Assembly (NCBI RefSeq): GCF_001427125.1
Contig: NZ_LMGK01000023.1
Coordinates: forward strand, 186,220-250,219
From: Pseudomonas sp. Root562
GTDB taxonomy: Bacteria; Pseudomonadota; Gammaproteobacteria; Pseudomonadales; Pseudomonadaceae
Direction: 5' to 3'
Length of the DNA stretch: 64,000 bases
The notes beneath the pieces were generated by a model. The model saw only the letters and a list, made by a program, of their open reading frames with translations. It did no database searches and had not been told where the DNA came from. The translations under genes were made by a program, and so were the position numbers. Within the stretch, counting starts at the first letter, position 1; every line of letters starts with the position of its first letter. Positions 9,422 to 17,506 of this stretch are shown here, piece by piece.

Positions 9422-9700
9422 TTAAACCCTGGTGTCGGTGATTGCAGTACACACGCAATCCAACGCCGGCCCGAGCGTCTGTGCAGCACGCAATGCTCGT
9501 GAGGTGGGCACCATTCGACGACCGATGCGCTCGAACAGAGGGTCGTTGAACAACCTGCGCAAACGCACCAGCGCAGCGCTGACCGCTGGCTGACCAAGAG
9601 ATAATTTTTCAGCGGCGCGGGTAAGGTTGCGCTCCTGAATAAGCGCTTCGAACACCACCAGCAGATTCAGATCGATACAGCGCAGATCATTCCGTTTCAT
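9422..9700 (-). pseudogene. MexT-like LysR regulator truncated to its DNA-binding domain
   Basis: The frame encodes 92 residues starting MKRNDLRCIDLNLLVVFE, very close to the MexT start, with the HTH segment LTRAAEKLSLGQPAVSAALV and the following wing FNDPLFERIGRRMVPTSRA. LysR proteins are about 300 residues; this one stops right after the linker helix, and no effector-binding domain is found in any frame in the 140 bp before mexE. It sits exactly where mexT sits relative to mexEF-oprN. The deletion appears to have removed about 200 codons. A DNA-binding-only peptide could still be made, but normal inducer-dependent activation is not expected. Confidence 0.85.
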
Positions 9701-9872
9701 GGGGCCGGTCCACCGGGGAGTTATTGACTTGAGCTAAAGCCATGGGATCCGCGAGACTTCTGCAGATGCCTATACAGCCATTGCAGCAACTTTATATGAC
9801 GAATATCATGAAAGCCAGCCCATCTACATCGTTATGTCCAGGCGATGCCAACCTGGCCACAGGAGCAATTTC

Positions 9873-10460
9873 ATGAAAGTGACGAAAGACCAGGCCGCTG
9901 CCAACAAAGAAGCCATCCTTACTGCAGCGTCACGGCTGTATCGGGAAAAAGGCATCGACGGAATTGGTATCGGTGAGCTCTCGCGCTCGGTTGGCCTGAC
10001 CCATGGCGGGTTCTACGGACAGTTTCCGGGTGGCAAGGAACAGCTCGCGTCAGAAGCGGTCAGCCGGACATTCGAGTCCAATATTCAGGATTGGCAAAAT
10101 GCCAAATCTATTCCCGAGCTCGTCAAGACGTATCTGACACAAGCGCATCTGGATAACTGGACCGAGGGTTGTCCCATTCCTGCATTGGGTGCGGATGTCG
10201 CGCGTACCGGTGGCACCGTCAGCAGCTCCTTCACCAGAGGCGTCGAGCATTTGATTGACACCCTGATGGCGTTGGTCGAAGGCGAAAATCATGAAGAGAA
10301 GTACCAAGAGTCACTACGCGTCCTGTCATCGATCGCGGGGGCGATGCTAATTGCCAGAGCGCTAGATAGCCCCGAACTGTCTGAGCAGTTTCTACAATCG
10401 GTCATTAATGCCTGGCCTGTCACTCCCACAAAAAAAGAGCGTGCTGCTAAGCGCCGCTGA
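9873..10460 (+). CDS. TetR/AcrR family regulator
   Basis: A 195-residue TetR protein. The start at 9873 is supported by AGGAG at 9861-9865, seven nt upstream; the open frame begins earlier but without a better site. The HTH is IGIGELSRSVGLTHGGFYGQF (residues about 28-48); the LTHGGFYGQF variant is common in a TetR subgroup next to reductases and efflux genes. The C-terminal domain has the motif GCPIPALGADVAR. It diverges from the truncated LysR gene and lies next to the efflux operon. Target and ligand are unknown. Confidence 0.9.
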   Translation: MKVTKDQAAANKEAILTAASRLYREKGIDGIGIGELSRSVGLTHGGFYGQFPGGKEQLASEAVSRTFESNIQDWQNAKSIPELVKTYLTQAHLDNWTEGCPIPALGADVARTGGTVSSSFTRGVEHLIDTLMALVEGENHEEKYQESLRVLSSIAGAMLIARALDSPELSEQFLQSVINAWPVTPTKKERAAKRR

Positions 10461-10555
10461 AAGGATGAAGACTGACTTACTGTTAGCAAGGGCTTCGCTA
10501 ATCCGAATATGTGTGGAACGCCCCCCCTTTCATTTCTACTCGACGATGGCAGGTC

Positions 10556-11104
10556 TTACGCTTGCTTTAATTGGGGCATGTACTTGGCAAGTTGAGCAGG
10601 ATCAGTTATCGGTGGGTTAAGCCTCGTGTTGATGGCTGAACCACCTATGAACCGCTCGAAGACTTTCCAGCCGTGTTCAGTTCGACGCAAGCGATCCATC
10701 ATTGGCGAGTAGAGCCAGATGGCAGGCAAATCATCGGGGCTATCGATGGCTTGGCCATCTCCCAGTATCGCTGCCGACTCTGGGGTGGCGTAGCGCACAA
10801 GCAAATTCTGATAGCGCACCACCACACCGTCTTCATCGACATCGACAATGTGATTGGTAGCGTGTCGGCTGACCCCAGGAATCAGATACGGATAGTCCTT
10901 CTTGAAGAACTGGCGAATCTCATCGTGGCCACGAATGGTGCCATGGAAGTGGTACGCGACGGCGTCCGGTAGAAAAGCATCGACCATTGCCTCCACATCC
11001 CAAGTCTCGAACCACCAATTGAGCCTGCTCACGAAGTCGATCGCACTGATTCGCTCCGCTGGATCGACAGCGCTCTGGGACGGAACTCTTGGAAAAGCTT
11101 TCAT
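10556..11104 (-). CDS. NTF2-like / SnoaL-type polyketide-cyclase-fold protein
   Basis: A 182-residue protein with a SnoaL-like (NTF2 superfamily) signature: the helix ISAIDFVSRLNWWFETWDVE, the FLPDAVAYHFHGTIRG strand pair and HDEIRQFFKKD. Such folds act as cyclases, isomerases or ligand carriers, and no specific reaction can be assigned. The start is supported by GAGGAAG just upstream. Its promoter region (11133-11153) carries the same 21-bp motif found in front of the upstream MarR gene, so the two are probably regulated together. Confidence 0.75.
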   Translation of the reverse strand: MKAFPRVPSQSAVDPAERISAIDFVSRLNWWFETWDVEAMVDAFLPDAVAYHFHGTIRGHDEIRQFFKKDYPYLIPGVSRHATNHIVDVDEDGVVVRYQNLLVRYATPESAAILGDGQAIDSPDDLPAIWLYSPMMDRLRRTEHGWKVFERFIGGSAINTRLNPPITDPAQLAKYMPQLKQA

Positions 11105-11132
11105 GAGTACTTCCTCATTTCTGGGTAAGAAT

Positions 11133-11153
11133 CATATGTGCAATTACACACCA
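11133..11153. promoter_or_regulatory. Candidate MarR operator A
   Basis: CATATGTGCAATTACACACCA lies 29 nt upstream of the NTF2-like gene start. It contains the dyad TGTGCA-AT-TACACA. The copy at 11604-11624 differs at only two positions, and both lie in front of genes adjacent to a MarR regulator. Confidence 0.7.
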
Positions 11154-11168
11154 AACACGCAAAAAAAT

Positions 11169-11594
11169 TTATTCGCCACCGGCCTGCTGAAGAAGTGAGT
11201 TACGAATCAGAACTGCTGCGACCCCGCCGATTTGATCCTCACGCTCACGCTGCGCGGCTTTCCAATAGGGCTCGGCCTCCTCCAACTTCGCTCGTCCTTG
11301 CGCAGACAGCGAGAGCCTGATGGCAGAACGCGGCCCTTCGGCATGGCTAGCGACATAACCTTCGTTCTGCAGTGGCTTCAGTGCCCGAACCAACGTAGTT
11401 CGTTCCATGACCATTACCTCAGCCAATTCGGCGATCAGGATCCCGGGATGCTCATTGATCAACGCAAGAGTCGAAAACTGCGAGACAGTGAGTTTCGCAG
11501 CAAACAGATGCCGATCGTAGAGGCGGGTCAGCAGACGCGCATGGCGTCTCGCGGCGAGGCAATGACAAAGGTCGGCGCCATGGGGGCTTTTCAT
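11169..11594 (-). CDS. MarR family regulator
   Basis: A 141-residue winged-helix protein. The wHTH region is seen in LTVSQFSTLALINEHPGILI and AELAEVMVMERTTLVRALKP. The open frame reaches 11645, but the ATG at 11594 is chosen because the candidate operator (11604-11624) then falls in the promoter rather than the coding region, and MKSPHGADLCHCLAARRHAR resembles usual MarR starts. Cys residues in this segment might sense oxidants. It lies 64 nt upstream of the NTF2-like gene on the same strand; both have the same operator motif, suggesting autorepression and control of that gene. Confidence 0.87.
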   Translation of the reverse strand: MKSPHGADLCHCLAARRHARLLTRLYDRHLFAAKLTVSQFSTLALINEHPGILIAELAEVMVMERTTLVRALKPLQNEGYVASHAEGPRSAIRLSLSAQGRAKLEEAEPYWKAAQREREDQIGGVAAVLIRNSLLQQAGGE

Positions 11595-11603
11595 GACGTC
11601 CAT

Positions 11604-11624
11604 CATATGTGTAAATACACACCA
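11604..11624. promoter_or_regulatory. Candidate MarR operator B
   Basis: CATATGTGTAAATACACACCA directly precedes the MarR start at 11594. The central dyad TGTGTA-AA-TACACA is a near-perfect inverted repeat with 6-bp arms, a normal size for a MarR site. It pairs with operator A at 11133-11153. Confidence 0.7.
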
Positions 11625-11760
11625 GTCAAGTACAAATTGAGGCACTGAGGCTGTGCTCAGCGCCGACGAGTCCTAAGAGGTCAGCAAAATTGCTGAAACC
11701 GTCATACATCGTCCCTTCGTGGACGCATTCGCGTAACCAATTTTACGAGGTTAGAACTTT

Positions 11761-12390
11761 ATGTCTGAGGTACGGGAGCTTTATGGCGCATCAACGGGGA
11801 ATAGTGTACGAGCTGCAATCGCCTTGGCTGAAGCGGGCATAGAATTTACCCCGAGGTGCCTTGACCTTCTCTCTGGCGATCAGCGTGCCCCAGAATATCT
11901 GGCGCTTAACCCGTTAGGTAAGGCTCCGACATTTGTAAATCACAGCCTCTCACCTCCCCTTGTAATCAATCAGTCAAATGGCATTATTCAGTATGCTGAC
12001 GAACACGCCCCTGGTCGGCTGTCGCCCAGAGAGCCGAGTCCTCAACGGTACCGGGTCTATGACCGGTTTTATTTCTTCGTCACGGATGTCATCGCCCCAA
12101 GCCACGCTGCTTTTTTTCTGCGCCAGATAGGGCAGCAAGATGCATCTGCACCATTAAGCCGACGAGCGTTGGAACATCTGATGACGGCAGAGGCATTTCT
12201 CGAGGGCGGGTACATAGCGGGCGATACCTTTTCAATGGCCGATATTTCTGCGTTCACTTTTGCAAGATCGGTGCGTGACCAAATTCATTGGGAAAAGTTG
12301 CCCCGCATGGCACGCTGGCTGGCGTTGATAGAGGCCCGACCTGGAGTGAAGCTGGGCATGCAAGCATTTGAATCCAAGCCGTCATCGTGA
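11761..12390 (+). CDS. Glutathione S-transferase family protein
   Basis: A 209-residue GST. The N-terminal thioredoxin-like domain starts VRELYGASTGNSVRAAIALA, with NPLGKAPTF as the cis-Pro loop and INQSNGIIQYADEH binding glutathione. The C-terminal helical domain has the GDTFSMADISAF cap box. It is on the plus strand and unrelated in orientation to the MarR unit. Its substrate is unknown. It differs clearly from the GST at 1936-2580, so it is not a recent duplicate. Confidence 0.9.
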   Translation: MSEVRELYGASTGNSVRAAIALAEAGIEFTPRCLDLLSGDQRAPEYLALNPLGKAPTFVNHSLSPPLVINQSNGIIQYADEHAPGRLSPREPSPQRYRVYDRFYFFVTDVIAPSHAAFFLRQIGQQDASAPLSRRALEHLMTAEAFLEGGYIAGDTFSMADISAFTFARSVRDQIHWEKLPRMARWLALIEARPGVKLGMQAFESKPSS

Positions 12391-12563
12391 AAATGATCCA
12401 TCAACCCGCCGACTTTGTCTTCGGACCCTCGTTAGGCGTGCGGTACACTCATTCCGGTGGTTGCCAGTCCTCTCGTCAGATTGCTGACGTCCCTCCAGTC
12501 CCCGCCTACACTGCCTACCCCCCTAAAACTTACGTTCTGAATTCCCTAGAGCTAAAGAACACG

Positions 12564-12591
12564 TTGACAAAGATGATAGCTATCATATAAC
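12564..12591 (+). promoter_or_regulatory. Sigma-70 promoter with a 14-bp palindrome in the spacer
   Basis: TTGACA (12564-12569) and TATAAC (12586-12591) are spaced by 16 bp. The perfect palindrome ATGATAGCTATCAT (12573-12586) fills the spacer. A dimeric repressor bound there would block RNA polymerase. The gene downstream is the NmrA-like reductase. No regulator is encoded beside it, so the controlling protein is unknown. Confidence 0.65.
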
Positions 12592-12657
12592 CATATTACA
12601 GCCATCATACGAACCATGGCCATTATGCAGTCGAAAACCAAAAGAGAGAGAAGATCG

Positions 12658-13539
12658 ATGACAAGCCCCACCATACTCGTTACCGGTGCCAGTGGTTTTA
12701 CCGGCCGGAGCACCGTTGAAATACTGCGCCAGAAAAAACACGCGGTCCGTGCGCTAGTCCGCACGGACGATGATCGAGCGGCCAAACTGCGCCAATTGGG
12801 CGCCGAAGTTGTGGTCGCGGACCTGCTGGACTTGAACGCTGTTCGAGCAGCGCTTGAAGGCATCAAGCGAGCTTATTTCGTTTACCCAATCGCACCTGGC
12901 TTGATTGAAGCGACTGCCCACTTCGCTCTGGCTGCTAAAGAAGCCGGGGTAGAGTCAGTTGTAAACATGTCTCAAATTTCCGCACGTCGCGTGGCCCAGA
13001 GTCACGCGGCCCTTAATCACTACACTGCCGAGCGAGTGTTTGACTGGTCGGGCCTGGATATGACGCACCTGCGACCGACTTACTTTGCACAGTGGCTGAT
13101 CTACCCGCACTGGCGCAAACATATTGTTGAACATGGCGAGATTCGCCTGCCGTTTGGTTCAGGTCGTCACGCCCCGATCGCAGCAGAGGATCAGGCTCGA
13201 CTGATCGCTGCAATCTTGGAAAACCCACAATCCCACAAGGGCAGGACGTACCCGCTGCACGGTCCGGTTGAACTGAACCAGCAGGCCATAGCTGACGAAG
13301 TCGGCAGAGTATTGGGTCGTGAGATCAAGTACGTGGCGATAACACTGGATCAGTACCGCCAGGAGCTGCAGAGCGATGGCCTACAGCCTTTCCTCATTCA
13401 GCATCTGCTGGAAGTTGCAAAGGACTACCAGCACGGCGTGTTCGAGGGTGAGGATTCCATTATTGGCGAGGTTACGGGACAGCCACCGATGACTGTTCAA
13501 GCGTTCGTGACCTTGCACAAGGAACTGCTCACCAGATAA
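12658..13539 (+). CDS. NmrA-like NAD(P)-binding protein (atypical SDR, azoreductase/QorB type)
   Basis: A 293-residue Rossmann protein. It begins with the nucleotide-binding motif ILVTGASGFTGRSTVEIL; VVADLLDLNAVRAAL and SVVNMSQISARR are typical of the NmrA/QorB atypical SDR group. Members reduce quinones or azo dyes, or serve as NADP sensors. The catalytic Tyr-x3-Lys of classical SDRs is not evident. An in-frame ATG at 12616 would add 14 residues; 12658 is preferred because it follows an A/G-rich stretch (AGAGAGAGAAG). The promoter at 12564-12591 suggests tight control. Confidence 0.87.
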   Translation: MTSPTILVTGASGFTGRSTVEILRQKKHAVRALVRTDDDRAAKLRQLGAEVVVADLLDLNAVRAALEGIKRAYFVYPIAPGLIEATAHFALAAKEAGVESVVNMSQISARRVAQSHAALNHYTAERVFDWSGLDMTHLRPTYFAQWLIYPHWRKHIVEHGEIRLPFGSGRHAPIAAEDQARLIAAILENPQSHKGRTYPLHGPVELNQQAIADEVGRVLGREIKYVAITLDQYRQELQSDGLQPFLIQHLLEVAKDYQHGVFEGEDSIIGEVTGQPPMTVQAFVTLHKELLTR

Positions 13540-13555
13540 AGCTTTTACTAGGCGG

Positions 13556-13660
13556 CCGCGAATGACTGCTTTGGGCGGAAAAAGCGGACGTTCGTCGTCG
13601 CCCGCATACGGCCAACCGCAGTCTGTCCGAAGGACAGTAATCGGCCAGAAGCGGACATGT
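13556..13660. repeat. Dispersed intergenic repeat, copy 1 (CGGCCAGAAGCGGAC type)
   Basis: The stretch contains GACTGCTTTGGGCGGAAAAA, AGCGGACGTTCG and, further on, ATCGGCCAGAAGCGGACATG. Closely similar words recur at 28078-28160 and 28960-29095 (CGGCCAGAATCGGACGTTCA and variants). This looks like a dispersed non-coding repeat family distinct from the REP hairpins. Confidence 0.5.
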
Positions 13661-13732
13661 AACTGGCTTTGATCACTAAGCGTGGTGACTCGAATTGCAT
13701 CAACACCTGTAGTGCCCGCCGGCCTGGGCTGA

Positions 13733-14170
13733 TTCGAGACGAAGGCGACCAACCGGTTCTTTAAGGATTTTTGGCCGCCGGGCCGAGCACTTGTCCCTGT
13801 CAACGGCTGGTTCGAGTGGGTAGAAGATCCCACGGATCCGAAGCAAAAACAGCCGTACTACTTAATCCTCAAGGAACATACGCCGAAGTTCTATGGCGGC
13901 CTTGCTCAGTACGACCTACCAGCCAGTTCGATGGAGGGCGATGGCTTTGTGGTCGTCACAACCGCCAGCGACTGCAGGATGCTGGAAATCCATAATCGTC
14001 GGCCATTGGTCCTGTCGCATGAGCAGGCACGGGAGTGGCGGCCTGAACACCTCGCCACGGCGCGCCCGGGGTGCCCAGTAGCACCGCCGACCAGTGAAGG
14101 GTTTCGATTGGTACGAGGTGTTGAAGGTCGCGAGAAATGTACGCAATGATGGCCGGCATTTGCTTGTTCC
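13733..14170 (+). pseudogene. SRAP / YedK-type DNA-protein crosslink protein, broken
   Basis: Frame from 13733 reads FETKATNRFFKDFW, then RALVPVNGWFEWV, QPYYLILKE and IHNRRPLVLSHEQAREW, all characteristic of the SRAP (HMCES/YedK) family. The C-terminal block (GFDWYEVLKVARNVRNDG) continues in another frame from about 14094, so there is a frameshift between about 14040 and 14094. The N-terminus with the catalytic Cys2 (MCGR) is missing; an in-frame stop lies at 13730. SRAP proteins attach covalently to abasic sites in single-stranded DNA; this relic cannot. Confidence 0.8.
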
Positions 14171-14220
14171 CGTTTCGGGAACTCCGACCCTCGGACGACA
14201 AATAAAGCCGGGCTTCTTGA

Positions 14221-14745
14221 TTACCCTTTCATCGGGACCGGCAGCTCGGCGCTGCTTGCCCAGGCAGTCACGGGGCGGCTGAACAGATTTTCGGTTTGAA
14301 AGTGTGCAATACGCCACATGCCGCCTTCGCTGGCAAATCTCACTAATAACCGAGCGCTGTTGAGGTGAGAGGCTCCACTGGCAAAAGTTGAGGTTTGTAG
14401 CATGATCCAGTTGGCGTCAGCCTGGTCTTCACGGACCTGAATCAGCTCAGAAGTGAGGAAGTGCACGTTGAGCACAAAATGCGCGGGGTCAACCATGTAA
14501 GTGGCGAACATCGCCTTGATCGCTTCGCGGCCACGGTAGCCGCCAAATGCTTTTTCATACCTGGGGCCCTTACCTTCCCACACTGCATTTTCGGTGAATA
14601 GTCCGGCCAGCTCGTCCAGCGGCGAGTTAACACCCAGATCGTCGCACAGCTGCATATAGCGGTTCATGCAGACGCGGATCGCGTGCTCGCTTTCAAGTTG
14701 CCAGAGTCTGTATTCCAGTCGTTCAAGCCGATCCTCAACTTCCAT
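14221..14745 (-). CDS. SnoaL-like (NTF2 fold) protein, IacI-like
   Basis: A 174-residue protein with a SnoaL-like fold: LERLEYRLWQLESEHAIRVC, MNRYMQLCDDLG, ELAGLFTENAVWEG and GGYRGREAIKAMF. The ATG at 14745 is preferred to the GTG at 14748. Such proteins sit in aromatic degradation clusters as lyases, isomerases or non-catalytic partners. Together with the amidase, Rieske dioxygenase and flavin monooxygenase nearby it matches the composition of indole-3-acetate (iac) clusters, where iacI encodes a protein of this kind. Assignment by context, moderate. Confidence 0.72.
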   Translation of the reverse strand: MEVEDRLERLEYRLWQLESEHAIRVCMNRYMQLCDDLGVNSPLDELAGLFTENAVWEGKGPRYEKAFGGYRGREAIKAMFATYMVDPAHFVLNVHFLTSELIQVREDQADANWIMLQTSTFASGASHLNSARLLVRFASEGGMWRIAHFQTENLFSRPVTAWASSAELPVPMKG

Positions 14746-14809
14746 CACTGCCTGCCCTCTTTGTTCAATAGTCTGATCGCGGCCTCGCAGGCCGCGGTAC
14801 AGATGATTG

Positions 14810-16195
14810 TCACCCGATGACCGGGCGAGTTTCAGCGTTTGGCTTGGTCATCGCTGACTCCTTTTCGCCTTGCGCCTCCAGTTCACGATCACGCAAGCGC
14901 TGGGACCGTGGGTAGGTTTCCGGCGTGATGAGCGCGGTGATTACAGTGACTAGAGCCATGCTGGCAAGGTAAAGCGCAATCGGCTCCGGCGAACGGTAGT
15001 GCGCCAACAGTGTCGTGGCAATGATCGGCGCCAGACCGCCGCCCAGTACTGATGCAACTTCGCGACCGATGCCAAGACCGGAGAAGCGCAGACGTGCCGG
15101 CAACAGCTCGCTGATGTAGGATGGCTGAGCGCCTTCGAGAATACCCAGCACCACGCCATTGGCCAGTACCAGTGCGGTCACGGTGATCCACGGTACGCCT
15201 GAATCGAACATGAGGAAAAACGGATAGGAGAAAAACAGCATGGCCAACGCACCTGTGAGGTACACCGGCTTGCGACCTATCTTGTCGCACGCGTAACCGG
15301 CCAGCAAGGCGCAGGGAATCATCAGCACCATGGAGAAGGTCAGTGCGCCCAGTACGAAAGTATTCGATAGGCCCAGGAATTTTCCGTAGGCGATGGAGAA
15401 CGCGAAGAACATCCAGGATGCACATCCCTCTCCCAGGCGCAGCCCGAACACCATCAGCACTTGGCGGGGATGAAAACGCAACACTTCCATGATCGGTGCC
15501 TGTGCCGCCTTGCCCTCCATGGATACCTGAGCGAAATCATGGCTCTCCTGCATGTGACTGCGAAGGTACAGACCGACGCCGATCAGCACGATGCTGAAAA
15601 GAAATGGCATACGCCAACCCCAAGTCATGAAGGCTTCGTCCGATACTTCCTGAGCCAGCATGAAAGCACCGGTGGACAGGACAAAACCGATCACCGCTCC
15701 ACAAGGGGCCCAGGCCGAAAATCGGCCACGTCGACTCTGGGGAGTGTTTTCGCTGATTATTAGAATACTGGCGCTCCATTCGCCGCCTGCGGCAAGGCCT
15801 TGAATCAGTCGCAATAGGACCAGCATGATCGGCGCAGCGATTCCGACGCTTTGATAGGTAGGCAATAATCCCATCAGAAAGGTCGCGACCCCCATGGCCC
15901 CAAGGGTCAGAGTCATCACCATCTTGCGCCCGTAACGATCGCCAAGGTGTCCGCACAATACTCCGCCAACGGGCCGCGCGATGAATCCCAACGCCAGCCC
16001 GCCATAAGCGGCGATGGTGCCTGTCAGAGGATCTTCGTTGATCGGAAAAAACAATTCGCCGAAAACTAGGGCGGCGGCCGTCCCATATAAAAAGAAGTCA
16101 TACCATTCTAATATTTGCCCAACTACTGACGTGAATACAGAGCGAGCAATACTATTAGCTCCTTGCCCGGACTTGGTACTTTCGTGCTCAGTCAT
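14810..16195 (-). CDS. MFS transporter, metabolite:H+ symporter (MHS) family
   Basis: A 461-residue 12-TM transporter. Family markers are GQILEWYDFFLYGTAAALVF in TM1, the cytoplasmic loop GHLGDRYGRKMVM and RLIQGLAAGGEWSASILI. MHS members carry dicarboxylates, shikimate, proline-betaine or aromatic acids with protons. The frame opens at 16303, but the ATG at 16195 (MTEHESTKSG) is favoured because MHS proteins start just before this segment. It follows the catabolic gene orientation and diverges from a LysR gene, so uptake of the cluster substrate is the likely role. Confidence 0.9.
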   Translation of the reverse strand: MTEHESTKSGQGANSIARSVFTSVVGQILEWYDFFLYGTAAALVFGELFFPINEDPLTGTIAAYGGLALGFIARPVGGVLCGHLGDRYGRKMVMTLTLGAMGVATFLMGLLPTYQSVGIAAPIMLVLLRLIQGLAAGGEWSASILIISENTPQSRRGRFSAWAPCGAVIGFVLSTGAFMLAQEVSDEAFMTWGWRMPFLFSIVLIGVGLYLRSHMQESHDFAQVSMEGKAAQAPIMEVLRFHPRQVLMVFGLRLGEGCASWMFFAFSIAYGKFLGLSNTFVLGALTFSMVLMIPCALLAGYACDKIGRKPVYLTGALAMLFFSYPFFLMFDSGVPWITVTALVLANGVVLGILEGAQPSYISELLPARLRFSGLGIGREVASVLGGGLAPIIATTLLAHYRSPEPIALYLASMALVTVITALITPETYPRSQRLRDRELEAQGEKESAMTKPNAETRPVIG

Positions 16196-16547
16196 AGTTC
16201 TTCTCATTATTTTTATCACTCTTGAAATTAAACTTGAGTAACGCAACGCAAGGCTGTTTTCGAGCTTCCTTTGAAAGGTAAAATTCTTGCAGAGCATGGT
16301 CAAATGACGATGAGTTATTCACGTAATGCACAAAGCGAATAGTGGTTGGAATGAAGTGCCCGACGGATTATCAGTAAATAATCATCGCATCTCGTCGGAT
16401 ATTTCGCGCCAGGGATTGGTGCCTTAAACCACTTTTCAACGCTGGACCGAAATAGGGACATAGGCCTATATTCGTGACATGCATAATGGAATGTTTGGTT
16501 ATTCGTCGCACTCTTCTGCCCCGGCACTGTACCCGAGGAGCTTTCCC
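16196..16547. promoter_or_regulatory. Divergent promoter region between MFS transporter and LysR gene
   Basis: 352 bp without a gene. It is AT-richer than its surroundings. A 10-bp palindrome ATAGGCCTAT (16460-16469) lies about 80 nt before the LysR start and could be part of a LysR site, but no convincing T-N11-A pair or paired box was found. No terminator or small ORF with homology is seen. Confidence 0.4.
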
Positions 16548-17477
16548 ATGAAGCACATCAACATGGCCACAATCGATCTAAACCTGCTCAAGACGTTCAT
16601 GGCCATCTGGGAGCATCGAAGTCTGACGATCGCCGCCGACCGCCTTCATCTGAGCCAGCCTGCGGTAAGTCACGCACTTCGCAGGCTGCGCGACGTTTTC
16701 GACGATCCGTTGTTCGTACGTACCGCGACGTCCATGGAGCCAACGGATGCTGCCATTCGGTTACATGCGCCGATTGAGCATGCGCTCGTGATCATTCACG
16801 GTGCATTCATGATGTACTCGCATTTCGAGCCTGAAACGGTCGCCCGTACCTTCCGCATTTCCATGTCGGACATGTCACAGCTCTACGTTTTACCCACACT
16901 GATGGAAGTGCTGGCTCGCACGGCGCCAGGCATACGACTCGATGTATACCAAATGCCCATCGAGCAGTTGGGCATGGCGTTGCGCAAGGGCGATATCGAC
17001 ATTGCCTTGGGCTATCTGGTTGAACCGAGCGAAGATTGTATTTACGAGAGCTTGCTTGAGGATGAGTTCATTTGCCTGTTACGCAAGGATCACCCCCTGC
17101 CGAAGGACACATTGAGCGTCGAAGATCTGCGCGCACTACGCTACGTACACGTTTCGAGCAATATCACAGGCCACGGACTGACCGCTGATACAGCGTTCGG
17201 ACGTGCTGATATCCAGCGCGACATAGCGTTGAAGGTACCCAACTTCACCATTGCACCGGAAGTCGTCGCCACCACAGATCTGGCACTGATCCTGCCACGG
17301 GCCATTGCTACGCATATCAACCGCAACCTGGGTTATCGCCTGTTGCGTTTGCCCATAGAGTTGCCAACGATTTCGGTCGGGTTGTATTGCCACAGTCGCT
17401 TTTCTTCGGATGCCGGCATTGCATGGCTGAGGGAACTGCTGATCGCCTTGTTCACCTCGGCCACTACGCCGCGATAG
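16548..17477 (+). CDS. LysR family regulator
   Basis: A 309-residue LysR protein of NodD/MexT-like type. The wHTH is IDLNLLKTFMAIWEHRSLTI and AADRLHLSQPAVSHALRRLR, followed by FDDPLFVRTATSMEPTDAAI. The periplasmic-binding-protein-like effector domain is complete. The ATG at 16548 gives the usual MATIDLNLL spacing. It lies between the MFS gene (divergent) and the EthD-like/flavin reductase genes (convergent). It probably controls transport or catabolism genes of this cluster; iac clusters usually use a MarR regulator, which makes LysR control unusual if the iac reading is right. Confidence 0.9.
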   Translation: MKHINMATIDLNLLKTFMAIWEHRSLTIAADRLHLSQPAVSHALRRLRDVFDDPLFVRTATSMEPTDAAIRLHAPIEHALVIIHGAFMMYSHFEPETVARTFRISMSDMSQLYVLPTLMEVLARTAPGIRLDVYQMPIEQLGMALRKGDIDIALGYLVEPSEDCIYESLLEDEFICLLRKDHPLPKDTLSVEDLRALRYVHVSSNITGHGLTADTAFGRADIQRDIALKVPNFTIAPEVVATTDLALILPRAIATHINRNLGYRLLRLPIELPTISVGLYCHSRFSSDAGIAWLRELLIALFTSATTPR

Positions 17478-17506
17478 CCCGGCATATTGGATAAAGCCAG
17501 ACACTT

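Noticed and set aside
12616..12657. Earlier ATG for the NmrA-like protein
   Set aside because: It adds a basic 14-residue tail before the Rossmann motif that family members lack.
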